A stretch of DNA of 64,000 nucleotides, from the NCBI RefSeq assembly GCF_000381065.1, contig NZ_KB905840.1:124001-188000 (forward strand), written 5' to 3'. Within the stretch, counting starts at the first letter, position 1. Every line of letters starts with the position of its first letter. Under the pieces are notes generated by a model. The model had not been told where the DNA came from. It made no database searches and saw only the letters and a list, made by a program, of their open reading frames with translations. Made by a program: the position numbers and the translations under genes. Positions 37,742-45,730 of the stretch are shown here, one piece after another. The stretch comes from Propionispira raffinosivorans DSM 20765. Lineage in GTDB: Bacteria > Bacillota > Negativicutes > Selenomonadales > Selenomonadaceae.

Positions 37742-37960
37742 ATGGAATATACATTAAAAGCGCCGATGCCAGGATTGGTTGCAAGAGTTGTGGTAGTGGA
37801 AGGTGAAAGCGTAACAGAGGGACAAGAATTAGCAGTTATTAACTGTATGAAAATAGAGATTAGCTGCCCAACCGGAAAACGTGGTACGGTGAAGAAAATT
37901 CTCGTTGGTGAATGGGATGAAATGGACGTTGATACGCCGATGATCCTTCTGGAAGTTTAA
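37742..37960 (+). CDS. Biotin carboxyl carrier protein (single biotinyl domain)
   Basis: 72 residues forming one biotinyl/lipoyl domain with the target lysine Lys37 in NCMKIE (a variant of the usual AMKM). There is no long N-terminal region as in AccB of acetyl-CoA carboxylase. It lies between the carboxyltransferase genes and the biotin carboxylase, so it should carry CO2 from one to the other. AATGGAGG precedes the ATG. Confidence 0.92.
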   Translation: MEYTLKAPMPGLVARVVVVEGESVTEGQELAVINCMKIEISCPTGKRGTVKKILVGEWDEMDVDTPMILLEV

Positions 37961-37993
37961 ATAATTACTAGATAGAGAGGCGGAGATGCGTTT

Positions 37994-39370
37994 ATGATAA
38001 AAAAAATACTGATAGCAAATCGTGGTGAAATCGTAAGCCGAATTATAAAGACCTGCAATATTATGGGGATTGAAACGGTTGTTGTATATTCAGAAGCTGA
38101 TAAAGATGCTTCTTATGTCAAACAGGCGAAGGAGAGTTATTGTATTGGGTCACCAAGTCCAATAAAAAGTTATTTAAATATTGAATCTATAGTAACTGTG
38201 CTGAAAAAATCGAAAGCAGATGCGGTTCATCCCGGTTATGGGTTTTTATCGGAAAACGCTGGTTTTGCAAAAGCTGTTGTATCATCTGGAGCAATCTGGA
38301 TTGGTCCAGATCCTGAGGTTTTGGAAAATATCGAATCAAAATGCTACTGCCGTAAACTGGCTAGTGAATTGGACTTGCCGGTTACACCGGGAACGATTCA
38401 GACGATTGAAACGATTCGTGATATTTATGATCTTGCTGAGTCCGTGGGGGTTCCACTGATGTTGAAGCTCGATAAGGGCGGCGGAGGCAAGGGAATCCAA
38501 CGCATTGATGAAATACAGGATTCAAAAAAAATGCAAGCGATGCTGGATAGTTTGCAGCGGGTCGGTGTGATGGCATTTGCTTCGGGGGATGTGTATGTAG
38601 AAAAAGTCATTGAGCGAGCAAGGCATATTGAAGTACAATTCTTGGCGGATCAGGATCAGCAGGTAATATGTTTGGGAGAACGAGAGTGTTCAATCCAAAG
38701 GCGTTATCAGAAAATCATTGAAGAATCACCATCGGTGGTTGTAAGTGAAACGGAGCGGCAAAGATTGTTTGCCTATACAAAAAAATTAATTCAGACAATG
38801 CGTTATACGGGTGCCGGCACTATTGAATATCTTAGGGACATAGATGGATCTTATTACTTTATGGAAATTAATGCTCGGCTCCAGGTGGAACATCCTGTTA
38901 CAGAATATATTACTAAGATCGATATTGTTGAACAGCAAATTCGCATTGCTGCTGGTGAGAAATTGACGATTCAGCAACAGGATGTCAGCTTTTTGGGACA
39001 TGCGATTGAGTGCCGCATTTATGCCGAAGATCCAGAGACATTCATGCCGTCTCCCGGTATAATCAGAAAACTATCTTTACCAGATACAATCATAAATACC
39101 AGTTTGCGAATTGATTCCGTGGCCGAGGAGGGAGGGAATGTACCACCATATTATGATCCTTTGTTTGCGAAGGTAATCAGCTGGGGTGCGGATCGGCAGG
39201 CAGCGATCGAAATTTTAAAAACAGGCTTAATGTCTTTTGTGGTAGAGGGAATTAAAACAACCATTCGTGCCGATTTGGCAATATTAAATCATCCCAAATT
39301 TGTCGCAGGTGATATCAATACGGCTTTTCTGAGTGAAGAACATTGCTTGGCGCAGGCAAAATTGAGTTGA
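37994..39370 (+). CDS. accC: Biotin carboxylase
   Basis: 458 residues with KILIANRGEIVSRI at the N-terminus, HPGYGFLSEN, the ATP-grasp loop DKGGGGKGI and NARLQVEHPVTEYI. It carboxylates biotin on the carrier protein using ATP and bicarbonate. It belongs to a non-fatty-acid complex here, since its neighbours are PxpB, PxpC, a mini biotin carrier and PxpA. AccA/AccD-type carboxyltransferases are absent. The gene overlaps nothing; pxpA begins 14 bp after its stop. Confidence 0.93.
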   Translation: MIKKILIANRGEIVSRIIKTCNIMGIETVVVYSEADKDASYVKQAKESYCIGSPSPIKSYLNIESIVTVLKKSKADAVHPGYGFLSENAGFAKAVVSSGAIWIGPDPEVLENIESKCYCRKLASELDLPVTPGTIQTIETIRDIYDLAESVGVPLMLKLDKGGGGKGIQRIDEIQDSKKMQAMLDSLQRVGVMAFASGDVYVEKVIERARHIEVQFLADQDQQVICLGERECSIQRRYQKIIEESPSVVVSETERQRLFAYTKKLIQTMRYTGAGTIEYLRDIDGSYYFMEINARLQVEHPVTEYITKIDIVEQQIRIAAGEKLTIQQQDVSFLGHAIECRIYAEDPETFMPSPGIIRKLSLPDTIINTSLRIDSVAEEGGNVPPYYDPLFAKVISWGADRQAAIEILKTGLMSFVVEGIKTTIRADLAILNHPKFVAGDINTAFLSEEHCLAQAKLS

Positions 39371-39384
39371 AGGAGGCAGTCCCG

Positions 39385-40143
39385 ATGAAAATTGATGTAA
39401 ATGTCGATATGGGCGAAAGCTTTGGTCGCTATATTTTGGGTGATGATGAAGCCCTAATGCCTTGGGTAAGCTCAGCGAATATTGCTACAGGGTTTCATGC
39501 AGGTGATCCACTGGTGATGGAACGAACGATTGCCTGGGCGAAAAAATATAACGTTGCTGTTGGCGCGCATGTGGGGTTAAATGATCGGCAGGGGTTTGGT
39601 CGCAGGCAGATCAATATATCGGTAGAGGAACTGAAAAGTGATATTTTATATCAATTAGGAGCGATCGATGCTTTTTTGAAGATACACAATATGAAATTAC
39701 AACATATAAAACCACATGGGATTTTATATCGTATGGTTGGTGAGCAGGAAATATATATTGATGCTTTTCTCGACACCGTGGAATCGTATAATAAAGATTT
39801 GTATATTATGCTGCATACGGGCTGCGAAGCGTTAAAACGTGCACAAAAGCGAGGTTTGAAAACGGCACCAGAAATCTTGATTGATTTGGGCTATGATGCT
39901 GAGGGAAACTGGATTTTAGAAAGAATTAAAAAAGAAAGATCACCGCAGGAAGTCGCTGCACGAGCTTTGCGAGCAGTATGTGATCACAAAATCGATACCG
40001 TCGCTGGAGATCTGATCCCAGTAGAAGGGCGTACTATATGTATCCATGGAGATGCACCGAATGCTGTTTCTGTAGCCAAAGCAGTTCGACAGGCATTAGA
40101 AGGGGCGGGTGTTGAACTTGCTGCGCTGGATAAGAGTATGTAA
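39385..40143 (+). CDS. pxpA: PxpA (LamB/YcsF family) 5-oxoprolinase subunit A-like
   Basis: 252 residues with the YcsF start VDVNVDMGESFG, SANIATGFHAGDP and the block GAHVGLNDRQGFGRRQI. C-terminal VAGDLIPVEGRTICIHGD is also typical. PxpA acts with PxpB and PxpC in ATP-dependent opening of 5-oxoproline to glutamate. The ATG at 39385 has AAGGAGG upstream; an in-frame ATG at 39343 lies inside the preceding gene. Presence of biotin carboxylase and carrier in the same operon suggests a carboxylation-coupled version. Confidence 0.9.
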   Translation: MKIDVNVDMGESFGRYILGDDEALMPWVSSANIATGFHAGDPLVMERTIAWAKKYNVAVGAHVGLNDRQGFGRRQINISVEELKSDILYQLGAIDAFLKIHNMKLQHIKPHGILYRMVGEQEIYIDAFLDTVESYNKDLYIMLHTGCEALKRAQKRGLKTAPEILIDLGYDAEGNWILERIKKERSPQEVAARALRAVCDHKIDTVAGDLIPVEGRTICIHGDAPNAVSVAKAVRQALEGAGVELAALDKSM

Positions 40144-40207
40144 TAGACAGTCATGTGAAGTTTGCATTCTACTTTATAGTGGGAAATTTAGAATAAGGCG
40201 GTGACCT

Positions 40208-40711
40208 ATGAATAAAATTAATTCTTTAGATATATCGGTGGCTGCATTGGCAGCAGTGTCTTGTTTAGGTGCTTTAGCTGGTTTGCCTATTTGGGCTTTG
40301 TTTATTGGCTGGGCCTGGTATTTCACATTAGGGGCAACGGTTGCTGGTTTTAAACAGGCAATACCACCGATGCTTGCTGGTTCTATGCTGGCGGTGCTGG
40401 CAATTGTCCTGATCGATAGTTTGAGCGGCATGTTATCACCGTTGGGGGCAATGATCTTTGCCGTATTTATCACAGTGTTTTTATTGATGCTGACATTGAA
40501 GATCAAGGGACTCGATTGCTCCTTGGCATCGTTTAATTCTTATTCTTGTATGTTTGCTGGCTATTATGCTGCATCTTTTCCAGTGCAACCTGTATATGTA
40601 TATAATTTGGGTTATGCAGTATTGTGGATTACCGGAGCAAATTTCTTGGGTTTAGTTTTTGGCTGGTTAAGTATTAAATTAGCTGGATTAGGGAAAACAG
40701 CCAGTGAATAA
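40208..40711 (+). CDS. DUF1097 membrane protein (YahC-like)
   Basis: 167 residues with five to six hydrophobic segments and the DUF1097 pattern (DISVAALAAVSCLGALAGLPIWALF). It is 64 bp after pxpA on the same strand, with AAGGCGGTG before the start, so it is probably the last gene of the operon. A role as permease for the operon substrate is a guess; no member has a firm function that I know of. Confidence 0.82.
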   Translation: MNKINSLDISVAALAAVSCLGALAGLPIWALFIGWAWYFTLGATVAGFKQAIPPMLAGSMLAVLAIVLIDSLSGMLSPLGAMIFAVFITVFLLMLTLKIKGLDCSLASFNSYSCMFAGYYAASFPVQPVYVYNLGYAVLWITGANFLGLVFGWLSIKLAGLGKTASE

Positions 40712-40729
40712 ATTATATAAAGATCAATC

Positions 40730-40762
40730 AAAAGCTGCGTTTTATTATGACGCAGCTTTTTT
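40730..40762 (+). terminator. Terminator of the pxp operon
   Basis: AAAGCTGCGT/ACGCAGCTTT stem with a following T-run, 19 bases after the DUF1097 stop. Confidence 0.88.
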
Positions 40763-40772
40763 GTGTGAACTA

Positions 40773-40813
40773 AAAAAAGAACGTCTACGCTTTGAGGCAT
40801 AGACATTCTTTTG
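40773..40813 (-). terminator. Terminator of the C39-like peptidase gene
   Basis: AAAGAACGTCTA pairs with TAGACATTCTTT (one mismatch); on the minus strand it ends in a T-run. It lies 36 bases past the stop of the minus-strand gene. Confidence 0.65.
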
Positions 40814-40848
40814 TATGTGATTATCGAAAAATAAATATTTATCAGAGT

Positions 40849-41604
40849 TTATTGAGGACTTGCAACAACCCATTGTTGATCTTGTTGACCTTGTGGTAGC
40901 ATATGGGCATCAAACCACATGTAAAAAAACTTTTCAGCCGGATTAATTGTATAGCCGTCTTGCTGGTGATCAGCTGTATCATAAGAGTCCGCTAAAATCA
41001 GTACATCATCGGCTATCGTATCCGTTCCCATTGTGTCGTAGCCGATAATGACACGCCAATGTCCGCCCCATTCAATATTTTCAACCATAATAGGTGTATT
41101 GTTTTTGAGGTTTTTTAAAATGAAATTTTTTACATCCTGCGGATTTGAAAATTTAGGCTGATCAAGACTGGACGAAACATTCCAGTCAATTTGTTTGAAA
41201 AATTTAACCATGCCAGCGGTATCGGTGCCAATGGCTGGTTTTGTATCCATACTAGCCATTAGTTTTTTCTCATCCCAAGTCGTGTTGCCAAAATGGTATA
41301 GTACCGTTAAAGCAGCAGATGGACCGCAGCTTATTTCAGTCGTTTGCTGATAGGTTTTATAATTGCTTAAAATAGTTAAGTTTTTTGTAGACTTTAGATC
41401 ATAAAAATCTAGAACTGAATAGTAAGGTGAGTGCTTTACATTGCCGATTCCATGATAAGCGGATGCACCTTCGCTGGTAAGGTTATAGTCTGGTGGATAG
41501 GGAATTACCTTGTCACTTGCTTGGGCAGAGGTCCCGGTGAAGGTGAAGATTGTCAGAGCCAAGATAGTCGTCATACAGAAAGAATAAATTTTTGCTTTCA
41601 TCAT
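40849..41604 (-). CDS. Secreted C39-like cysteine peptidase domain protein
   Basis: 251 residues. A signal peptide ends near TSAQA (residue about 29). The papain-like C39 pattern is visible: catalytic Cys in QQTTEISCGPSAALTVLYHFG, catalytic His in GGHWRVIIGYD, and ADSYDTADH after it. C39-like proteins outside bacteriocin exporters are mostly uncharacterised. AAAGGAGCG precedes the start; two successive ATG codons are possible. It stands alone with its own terminator. Confidence 0.82.
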   Translation of the reverse strand: MMKAKIYSFCMTTILALTIFTFTGTSAQASDKVIPYPPDYNLTSEGASAYHGIGNVKHSPYYSVLDFYDLKSTKNLTILSNYKTYQQTTEISCGPSAALTVLYHFGNTTWDEKKLMASMDTKPAIGTDTAGMVKFFKQIDWNVSSSLDQPKFSNPQDVKNFILKNLKNNTPIMVENIEWGGHWRVIIGYDTMGTDTIADDVLILADSYDTADHQQDGYTINPAEKFFYMWFDAHMLPQGQQDQQWVVASPQ

Positions 41605-41665
41605 ATCGCTCCTTTTTCATATAATAGTCTGCAATACAATTATATAAGATTTATTAAGAATTTTG

Positions 41666-42997
41666 TTAATTTGAGAAATTTTTCTTTAAAACACTTTCGA
41701 ATTGATCCATATGTTTTTTATATTCTTCGATACTGAAGATTGGTTTGAAATCTTTTTTGATGCTTTTTGCTTTTTCCGCATTTGCTTTTAATAAACGATA
41801 GGCGGTTAATGCCATGATTTTAGCGGTAGCAATATAGGCGATATCTTTATTGATAATTTTAAAGTCTTTTGAATGGAGATCGCCGCTGACACCGCCTGTT
41901 TCAAACGTTAAGACTGGCATTACGTGTGTTAAATCACCAACATCACTTGAGCCAGCACTGGATTCATGAGGCTGGGCGGTACGTATTGATCCTTGCGGTA
42001 AAATCATTTTAGCAATGTCTAAAATATCATTGGACGGTGCTCGCGGAATGGTTGGTAAATATCCCGGCGAAGTATAGATTTCGAGATTAGCACCCAACGC
42101 CAGAGCACCTGCTTCAAAAGCCCGATCCGTTTTTTTGCTGGCATCTTCGATTGCTTGGACATTGTTAGCACGTACGAGACTTTCGATGACCACTTCTTCA
42201 GGAATCACATTAACGAGGCTGCCGCCTTTCGTAAGAATGGTATGAACTCTTACCATATCTTTATCTTGAAAGGTTTCCCGCTGCATCGCTAAGGCGTTTA
42301 GCCCTAATGCTGCGGCATTTAGAGCATTGACACCTAGATGTGGATTGGCTGCGGCATGAGCGGCGCGTCCTTTGTAGCGAATTACTTTTGAAACGAAACC
42401 ATTACTAAGGCGATCACCGACAACCACGTCAGCGGTGCCAGGTCTGGAATGATGGGTTATGGCAATATCAATATCATTGAAAGCACCGATTCGAAGCAGT
42501 TCTGATTTTCCACCGCCATATTTAATCAGGTTTTTTTCTTTTAAGTTAAGTTTGAATTCCACTTCACCATATTCTTCCGAAGGTACGGCGAAAAATGTAA
42601 CATTTCCCGCCAGTGAATTTTTAATTTCTTCATCCGTTAATGCAAGCGCTGCACCAATCATTCCGGCTAATTGACAATGGTGACCACAAGCATGACAGGC
42701 ACCGGTTGTTTTGTCAGCATAAGCGTGATGTGGTGAAGATACGGCATCAAGTTCCCCAATTAAAGCTAGGTTGATTTCATTTTCTTGTGGGTCTTTCAAA
42801 TAAGCTTTTACGCCAGTGATGGCAAGACTTTTTTCTGTTTTTGCGGTGTTTTTTTGCAGGAGGTCAAAAACCTTACTGGCAGTTCTTGTTTCTTTATAGC
42901 CTAGTTCAGGATGTTGATAAATATCTTCCGCAAAATCAATGATTTGTTGTCTGTGTTCATCAATAATTTTAAGAATTTTTGCTTCTATTTTATCCAT
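41666..42997 (-). CDS. M20D-family amidohydrolase/peptidase
   Basis: 443 residues with the M20 metal-site motifs GACHACGHHCQLAG, PSEEYGE and AITHHSRPG, and the dimerisation-region HAAANPHLGVNAL. M20D enzymes remove an acyl group from N-acyl amino acids or split small peptides (AbgB, IAA-amino acid hydrolase types). It is the last gene of a metN-metI-metQ unit, 29 bp after metQ, so an imported methionine-containing or N-acylated compound is the likely substrate. Confidence 0.88.
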   Translation of the reverse strand: MDKIEAKILKIIDEHRQQIIDFAEDIYQHPELGYKETRTASKVFDLLQKNTAKTEKSLAITGVKAYLKDPQENEINLALIGELDAVSSPHHAYADKTTGACHACGHHCQLAGMIGAALALTDEEIKNSLAGNVTFFAVPSEEYGEVEFKLNLKEKNLIKYGGGKSELLRIGAFNDIDIAITHHSRPGTADVVVGDRLSNGFVSKVIRYKGRAAHAAANPHLGVNALNAAALGLNALAMQRETFQDKDMVRVHTILTKGGSLVNVIPEEVVIESLVRANNVQAIEDASKKTDRAFEAGALALGANLEIYTSPGYLPTIPRAPSNDILDIAKMILPQGSIRTAQPHESSAGSSDVGDLTHVMPVLTFETGGVSGDLHSKDFKIINKDIAYIATAKIMALTAYRLLKANAEKAKSIKKDFKPIFSIEEYKKHMDQFESVLKKNFSN

Positions 42998-43026
42998 ATG
43001 GCATCATTTCCTTTATCTCGGCAATT

Positions 43027-43854
43027 TTATTTTAATTCTTCAGGAATAAACCAGTAGTTGTTTTTGTTGTTTTCTTTCATATAGTCTTTGAATTCTGCTG
43101 ATTTGTAAGCAGCTACGATATCTTTTGCCCATTGGGAATCTTTATTTTTTTCGTCGACGACGACAACCAGTTCCAATTCGCGACTAACATTTTCTTGTAA
43201 TAATCCTTTTGCCGCATCCATTTTAGCTGAATATACAATACTGCCTGGAATGACAGCAAAATCTAAATCATCGAGTGAACGAGGCAGTTGTGCGGAATCC
43301 ATTTCCATGATTTCAATGTTATGGATATTATCTTTGATGTCATTTTTAGTTAATGTTGTTGGATTTGCCGCATCATTCAGTGTAATCCAACCTGCTTTTG
43401 CTAGAAGTCTGAATGCTCTGGCTGCATTGGAAGGGTCCATCGGAATTCCGACTTTTTGACCTGGGGCAACCTGATCTAAAGATGTATATTTGTTGGAGAA
43501 AATGGCAGCTGGTACAGTTGGGATTGGCACGATAGGTGTTAATTTCCCGCCTTTTTCTTTGTTGTAATTGTCAGCATAGGCCGTATGTTGTGCTACATTT
43601 AAATCAACGCTGCCTTCAGAAAGAGCTACTTCAGATTGCAATAAATCGGAAAAATCAATAGATTTTATGGTATAGCCTTTTTTTTCTAAGATTGGTTTGA
43701 TGGCTTTATCAAAAAGTTCATTATAAGGACCCGGCGATACACCAATGGTGATTTCTTTTTTTCCTTTTGTGTTTTCGGCTTGATTGGAATCTCCACAGCC
43801 CAGTATGGTAAATAGTAATGTTATCAGTAATAATCCGGTAAAAAATCTTTTCAT
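43027..43854 (-). CDS. metQ: Methionine ABC transporter substrate-binding lipoprotein
   Basis: 275 residues. Lipoprotein signal with lipobox ILGC, then the NLPA-family body: ITIGVSPGPYNELFDKAIKP, SEGSVDLNVAQHTAYAD and KVGIPMDPSNAARAF. The start at 43854 (MKRFFTGLL) has a GCAGG ribosome binding site; longer in-frame starts would put extra polar residues before the signal. The protein delivers methionine or a related compound to MetNI. Confidence 0.92.
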   Translation of the reverse strand: MKRFFTGLLLITLLFTILGCGDSNQAENTKGKKEITIGVSPGPYNELFDKAIKPILEKKGYTIKSIDFSDLLQSEVALSEGSVDLNVAQHTAYADNYNKEKGGKLTPIVPIPTVPAAIFSNKYTSLDQVAPGQKVGIPMDPSNAARAFRLLAKAGWITLNDAANPTTLTKNDIKDNIHNIEIMEMDSAQLPRSLDDLDFAVIPGSIVYSAKMDAAKGLLQENVSRELELVVVVDEKNKDSQWAKDIVAAYKSAEFKDYMKENNKNNYWFIPEELK

Positions 43855-43889
43855 AAAAATAACCTGCTTTCGTTTGTTTGTTTTTGTAA

Positions 43890-44543
43890 TTAATGTCTTC
43901 TGGCTTTTTGTGCCAAATGGTTGCCGAAATTTTGAATACACTGGACAAAAATAATTAAAATAAATACAGTGAACACAATAACTTCTGTGTTAAAACGTTG
44001 ATATCCATAGGAAATAGCAATGTCGCCAATTCCCCCGCCACCAATGGTTCCAGCCATTGCGGTAGCACCGATTAAACCGATTGTGGCAGTAGTTAACGAT
44101 AATATGATAGACCCTAAAGCTTCGGGAAGCAAAAAATAACGAATGATTTGTATCGTAGTTGCTCCCATGGCTTGGGCAGCTTCGATGATCCCTTGATTGA
44201 CTTCTAACAAAGAATTTTCCACTAAGCGAGCAATAAACGGAATGATATAGATAATCAAAGGAACAATAGCAGCTTTTGTCCCAATTGATGTACCAACAAT
44301 CAATTTTGTGAAGGGCACGATAGCTACCAATAAAATGATAAAAGGCAAGGAACGTACGATGTTGACCAAATTGTTCAAAGCACGAAACATAAATGTATTT
44401 TTACGGATGCCGCCTGCTTTTGTCAAAACTAATAAAACACCCAGGGGTATTCCGCCGAGAGCCCCGAGCAGTAGGGAGATGCTGACCATTTGTAGTGTTT
44501 CAAGAATCGCTTTGATTATTTGTGCAGTTGTTATGGTTGCCAT
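43890..44543 (-). CDS. metI: Methionine ABC transporter permease
   Basis: 217 residues with five membrane helices and the EAA-type loop EAAQAMGATTIQIIRYFLLPEAL. The sequence from IVRSLPFIILLVAIVPFTK is typical of MetI. The start overlaps the 3' end of metN by 44 bases, and GAGGTGG lies before the ATG inside metN. Confidence 0.93.
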   Translation of the reverse strand: MATITTAQIIKAILETLQMVSISLLLGALGGIPLGVLLVLTKAGGIRKNTFMFRALNNLVNIVRSLPFIILLVAIVPFTKLIVGTSIGTKAAIVPLIIYIIPFIARLVENSLLEVNQGIIEAAQAMGATTIQIIRYFLLPEALGSIILSLTTATIGLIGATAMAGTIGGGGIGDIAISYGYQRFNTEVIVFTVFILIIFVQCIQNFGNHLAQKARRH

Positions 44544-45561
44544 TTTCTACCACCTCGATTCCTACGTTTTTTTGTAATAAATATTGATGTGTTTTCTCAA
44601 TATTTTCTGGGGTACCATTTAATTCAACTGTTAAATGCCCTAATATATCACCCTGCAATTCCGTCACATTTGCAAATAAAATATTGGGTTGCACATTATA
44701 TTGATAACAAGCTTCACTCAATAAAGCCTGCTGTGAATTTTCGCCAATGAATTTTAGTTTTAAGACCAGTTTGTTTTTATTGTTAAAATCAAGTGTGTTT
44801 AATATTACTTGTGGAATTTCATCATGTACGATGGTACGAATGAAATTTTTGGTTGTTTGTTGCTGTGGGTTTTCAAAAATATCAAGCAAAGAACCTTCTT
44901 CGATAATTTCACCTTTTTCCATAACAGCAACACGATTACAGATTTCTCGAATAACATTCATTTCATGGGTGATGATTAAAATCGTAATCTTGTATTTTTT
45001 ATTGATTTCTTTTAATAGTTGTAAAATGGAGCCTGTCGTTTGTGGATCAAGTGCTGAGGTTGCTTCATCACATAAGAGAATAAATGGGTTTGTTGCTAAG
45101 GCTCTGGCGATGCCGACACGTTGCTTTTGTCCGCCCGATAGTTCATCTGGATAGGCATCTGCCTTGCTGGCAAGACCGACAAAATCAAGCAGTTCTGTAA
45201 CTCGTGTATAGATGGTGTTTTTATCGGTTCCTTCCAATAACAGTGGAATGGAAACATTTTCAAAAACTGTCTTTGACTCCAGCAGATTAAAATGCTGAAA
45301 GATCATCCCGATTTGCTTGCGCAGCAAACGAAGTTTTTGGGGTGATAAGTTAGCAAGGTTCTGGTCGTTTACGATAACTTCACCAAAAGTGGGTTGTTCT
45401 AGGTAATTTACCATGCGGATCAAGGTACTTTTTCCGGCACCACTAAAGCCGATTACACCAAAAATATCACCTTCGTTGACTTTTAAATTGATGTTTTTTA
45501 AAGCTTGAATTTCACTGCTATTTTTATAAAATATTTTTTGTATATTTTTTAATTCAATCAT
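44500..45561 (-). CDS. metN: Methionine ABC transporter ATP-binding protein
   Basis: 353 residues. Walker A GFSGAGKST, signature LSGGQKQRVGIARAL, Walker B ILLCDEATSALD and ITHEMNVI are intact. A C-terminal NIL (ACT-like) methionine-sensing domain follows (LKLKFIGENSQQALL), the site of substrate inhibition in the family. The ATG at 45561 has AAGGAG 6 bases upstream. It is first in metNIQ-M20. The promoter overlaps a 23-bp perfect inverted repeat; no S-box or T-box is seen. Confidence 0.94.
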   Translation of the reverse strand: MIELKNIQKIFYKNSSEIQALKNINLKVNEGDIFGVIGFSGAGKSTLIRMVNYLEQPTFGEVIVNDQNLANLSPQKLRLLRKQIGMIFQHFNLLESKTVFENVSIPLLLEGTDKNTIYTRVTELLDFVGLASKADAYPDELSGGQKQRVGIARALATNPFILLCDEATSALDPQTTGSILQLLKEINKKYKITILIITHEMNVIREICNRVAVMEKGEIIEEGSLLDIFENPQQQTTKNFIRTIVHDEIPQVILNTLDFNNKNKLVLKLKFIGENSQQALLSEACYQYNVQPNILFANVTELQGDILGHLTVELNGTPENIEKTHQYLLQKNVGIEVVENGNHNNCTNNQSDS

Positions 45562-45583
45562 TGTTTCTCCTTGCTGCAATCAT

Positions 45584-45636
45584 AATATAATAAAGTTAAT
45601 GCATATATGTTAAATATGCATTAACTTTATTATATT
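45584..45636. promoter_or_regulatory. Perfect 23-bp inverted repeat at the metN promoter
   Basis: Arms at 45584-45606 and 45614-45636 are perfect complements around a 7-base loop (core AGTTAATGCATAT/ATATGCATTAACT). The outer end overlaps the -10 of metN, so it covers the start of transcription. Confidence 0.8.
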
Positions 45637-45661
45637 ATAGCATTAATGAAAATATTGTCAA
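45634..45661 (-). promoter_or_regulatory. metN promoter
   Basis: Read on the minus strand: TTGACA (45661-45656), 16-bp spacer, TATAAT (45639-45634). Both hexamers are consensus. Confidence 0.75.
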
Positions 45662-45676
45662 CTGAACTTAAAACAG

Positions 45677-45722
45677 CAAAAAAGTCCTGCAACACCCATA
45701 TAGAAGGATGCGCAGGACTTTG
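45677..45722 (-). terminator. Terminator of the YPDGTLK-repeat gene
   Basis: AAAGTCCTGC/GCAGGACTTT stem; on the minus strand it ends in a T-run. It lies 9 bases past the stop of the gene at 45731. Confidence 0.85.
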
Positions 45723-45730
45723 AAAGATTT

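Noticed and set aside
44747..45154. A 135-codon open frame on the plus strand
   Set aside because: It is the antisense shadow of metN, which has all ABC ATPase motifs on the other strand.
45562..45730. SAM riboswitch or T-box upstream of metN
   Set aside because: None of the conserved helices or the T-box sequence is present; only the inverted repeat is found.
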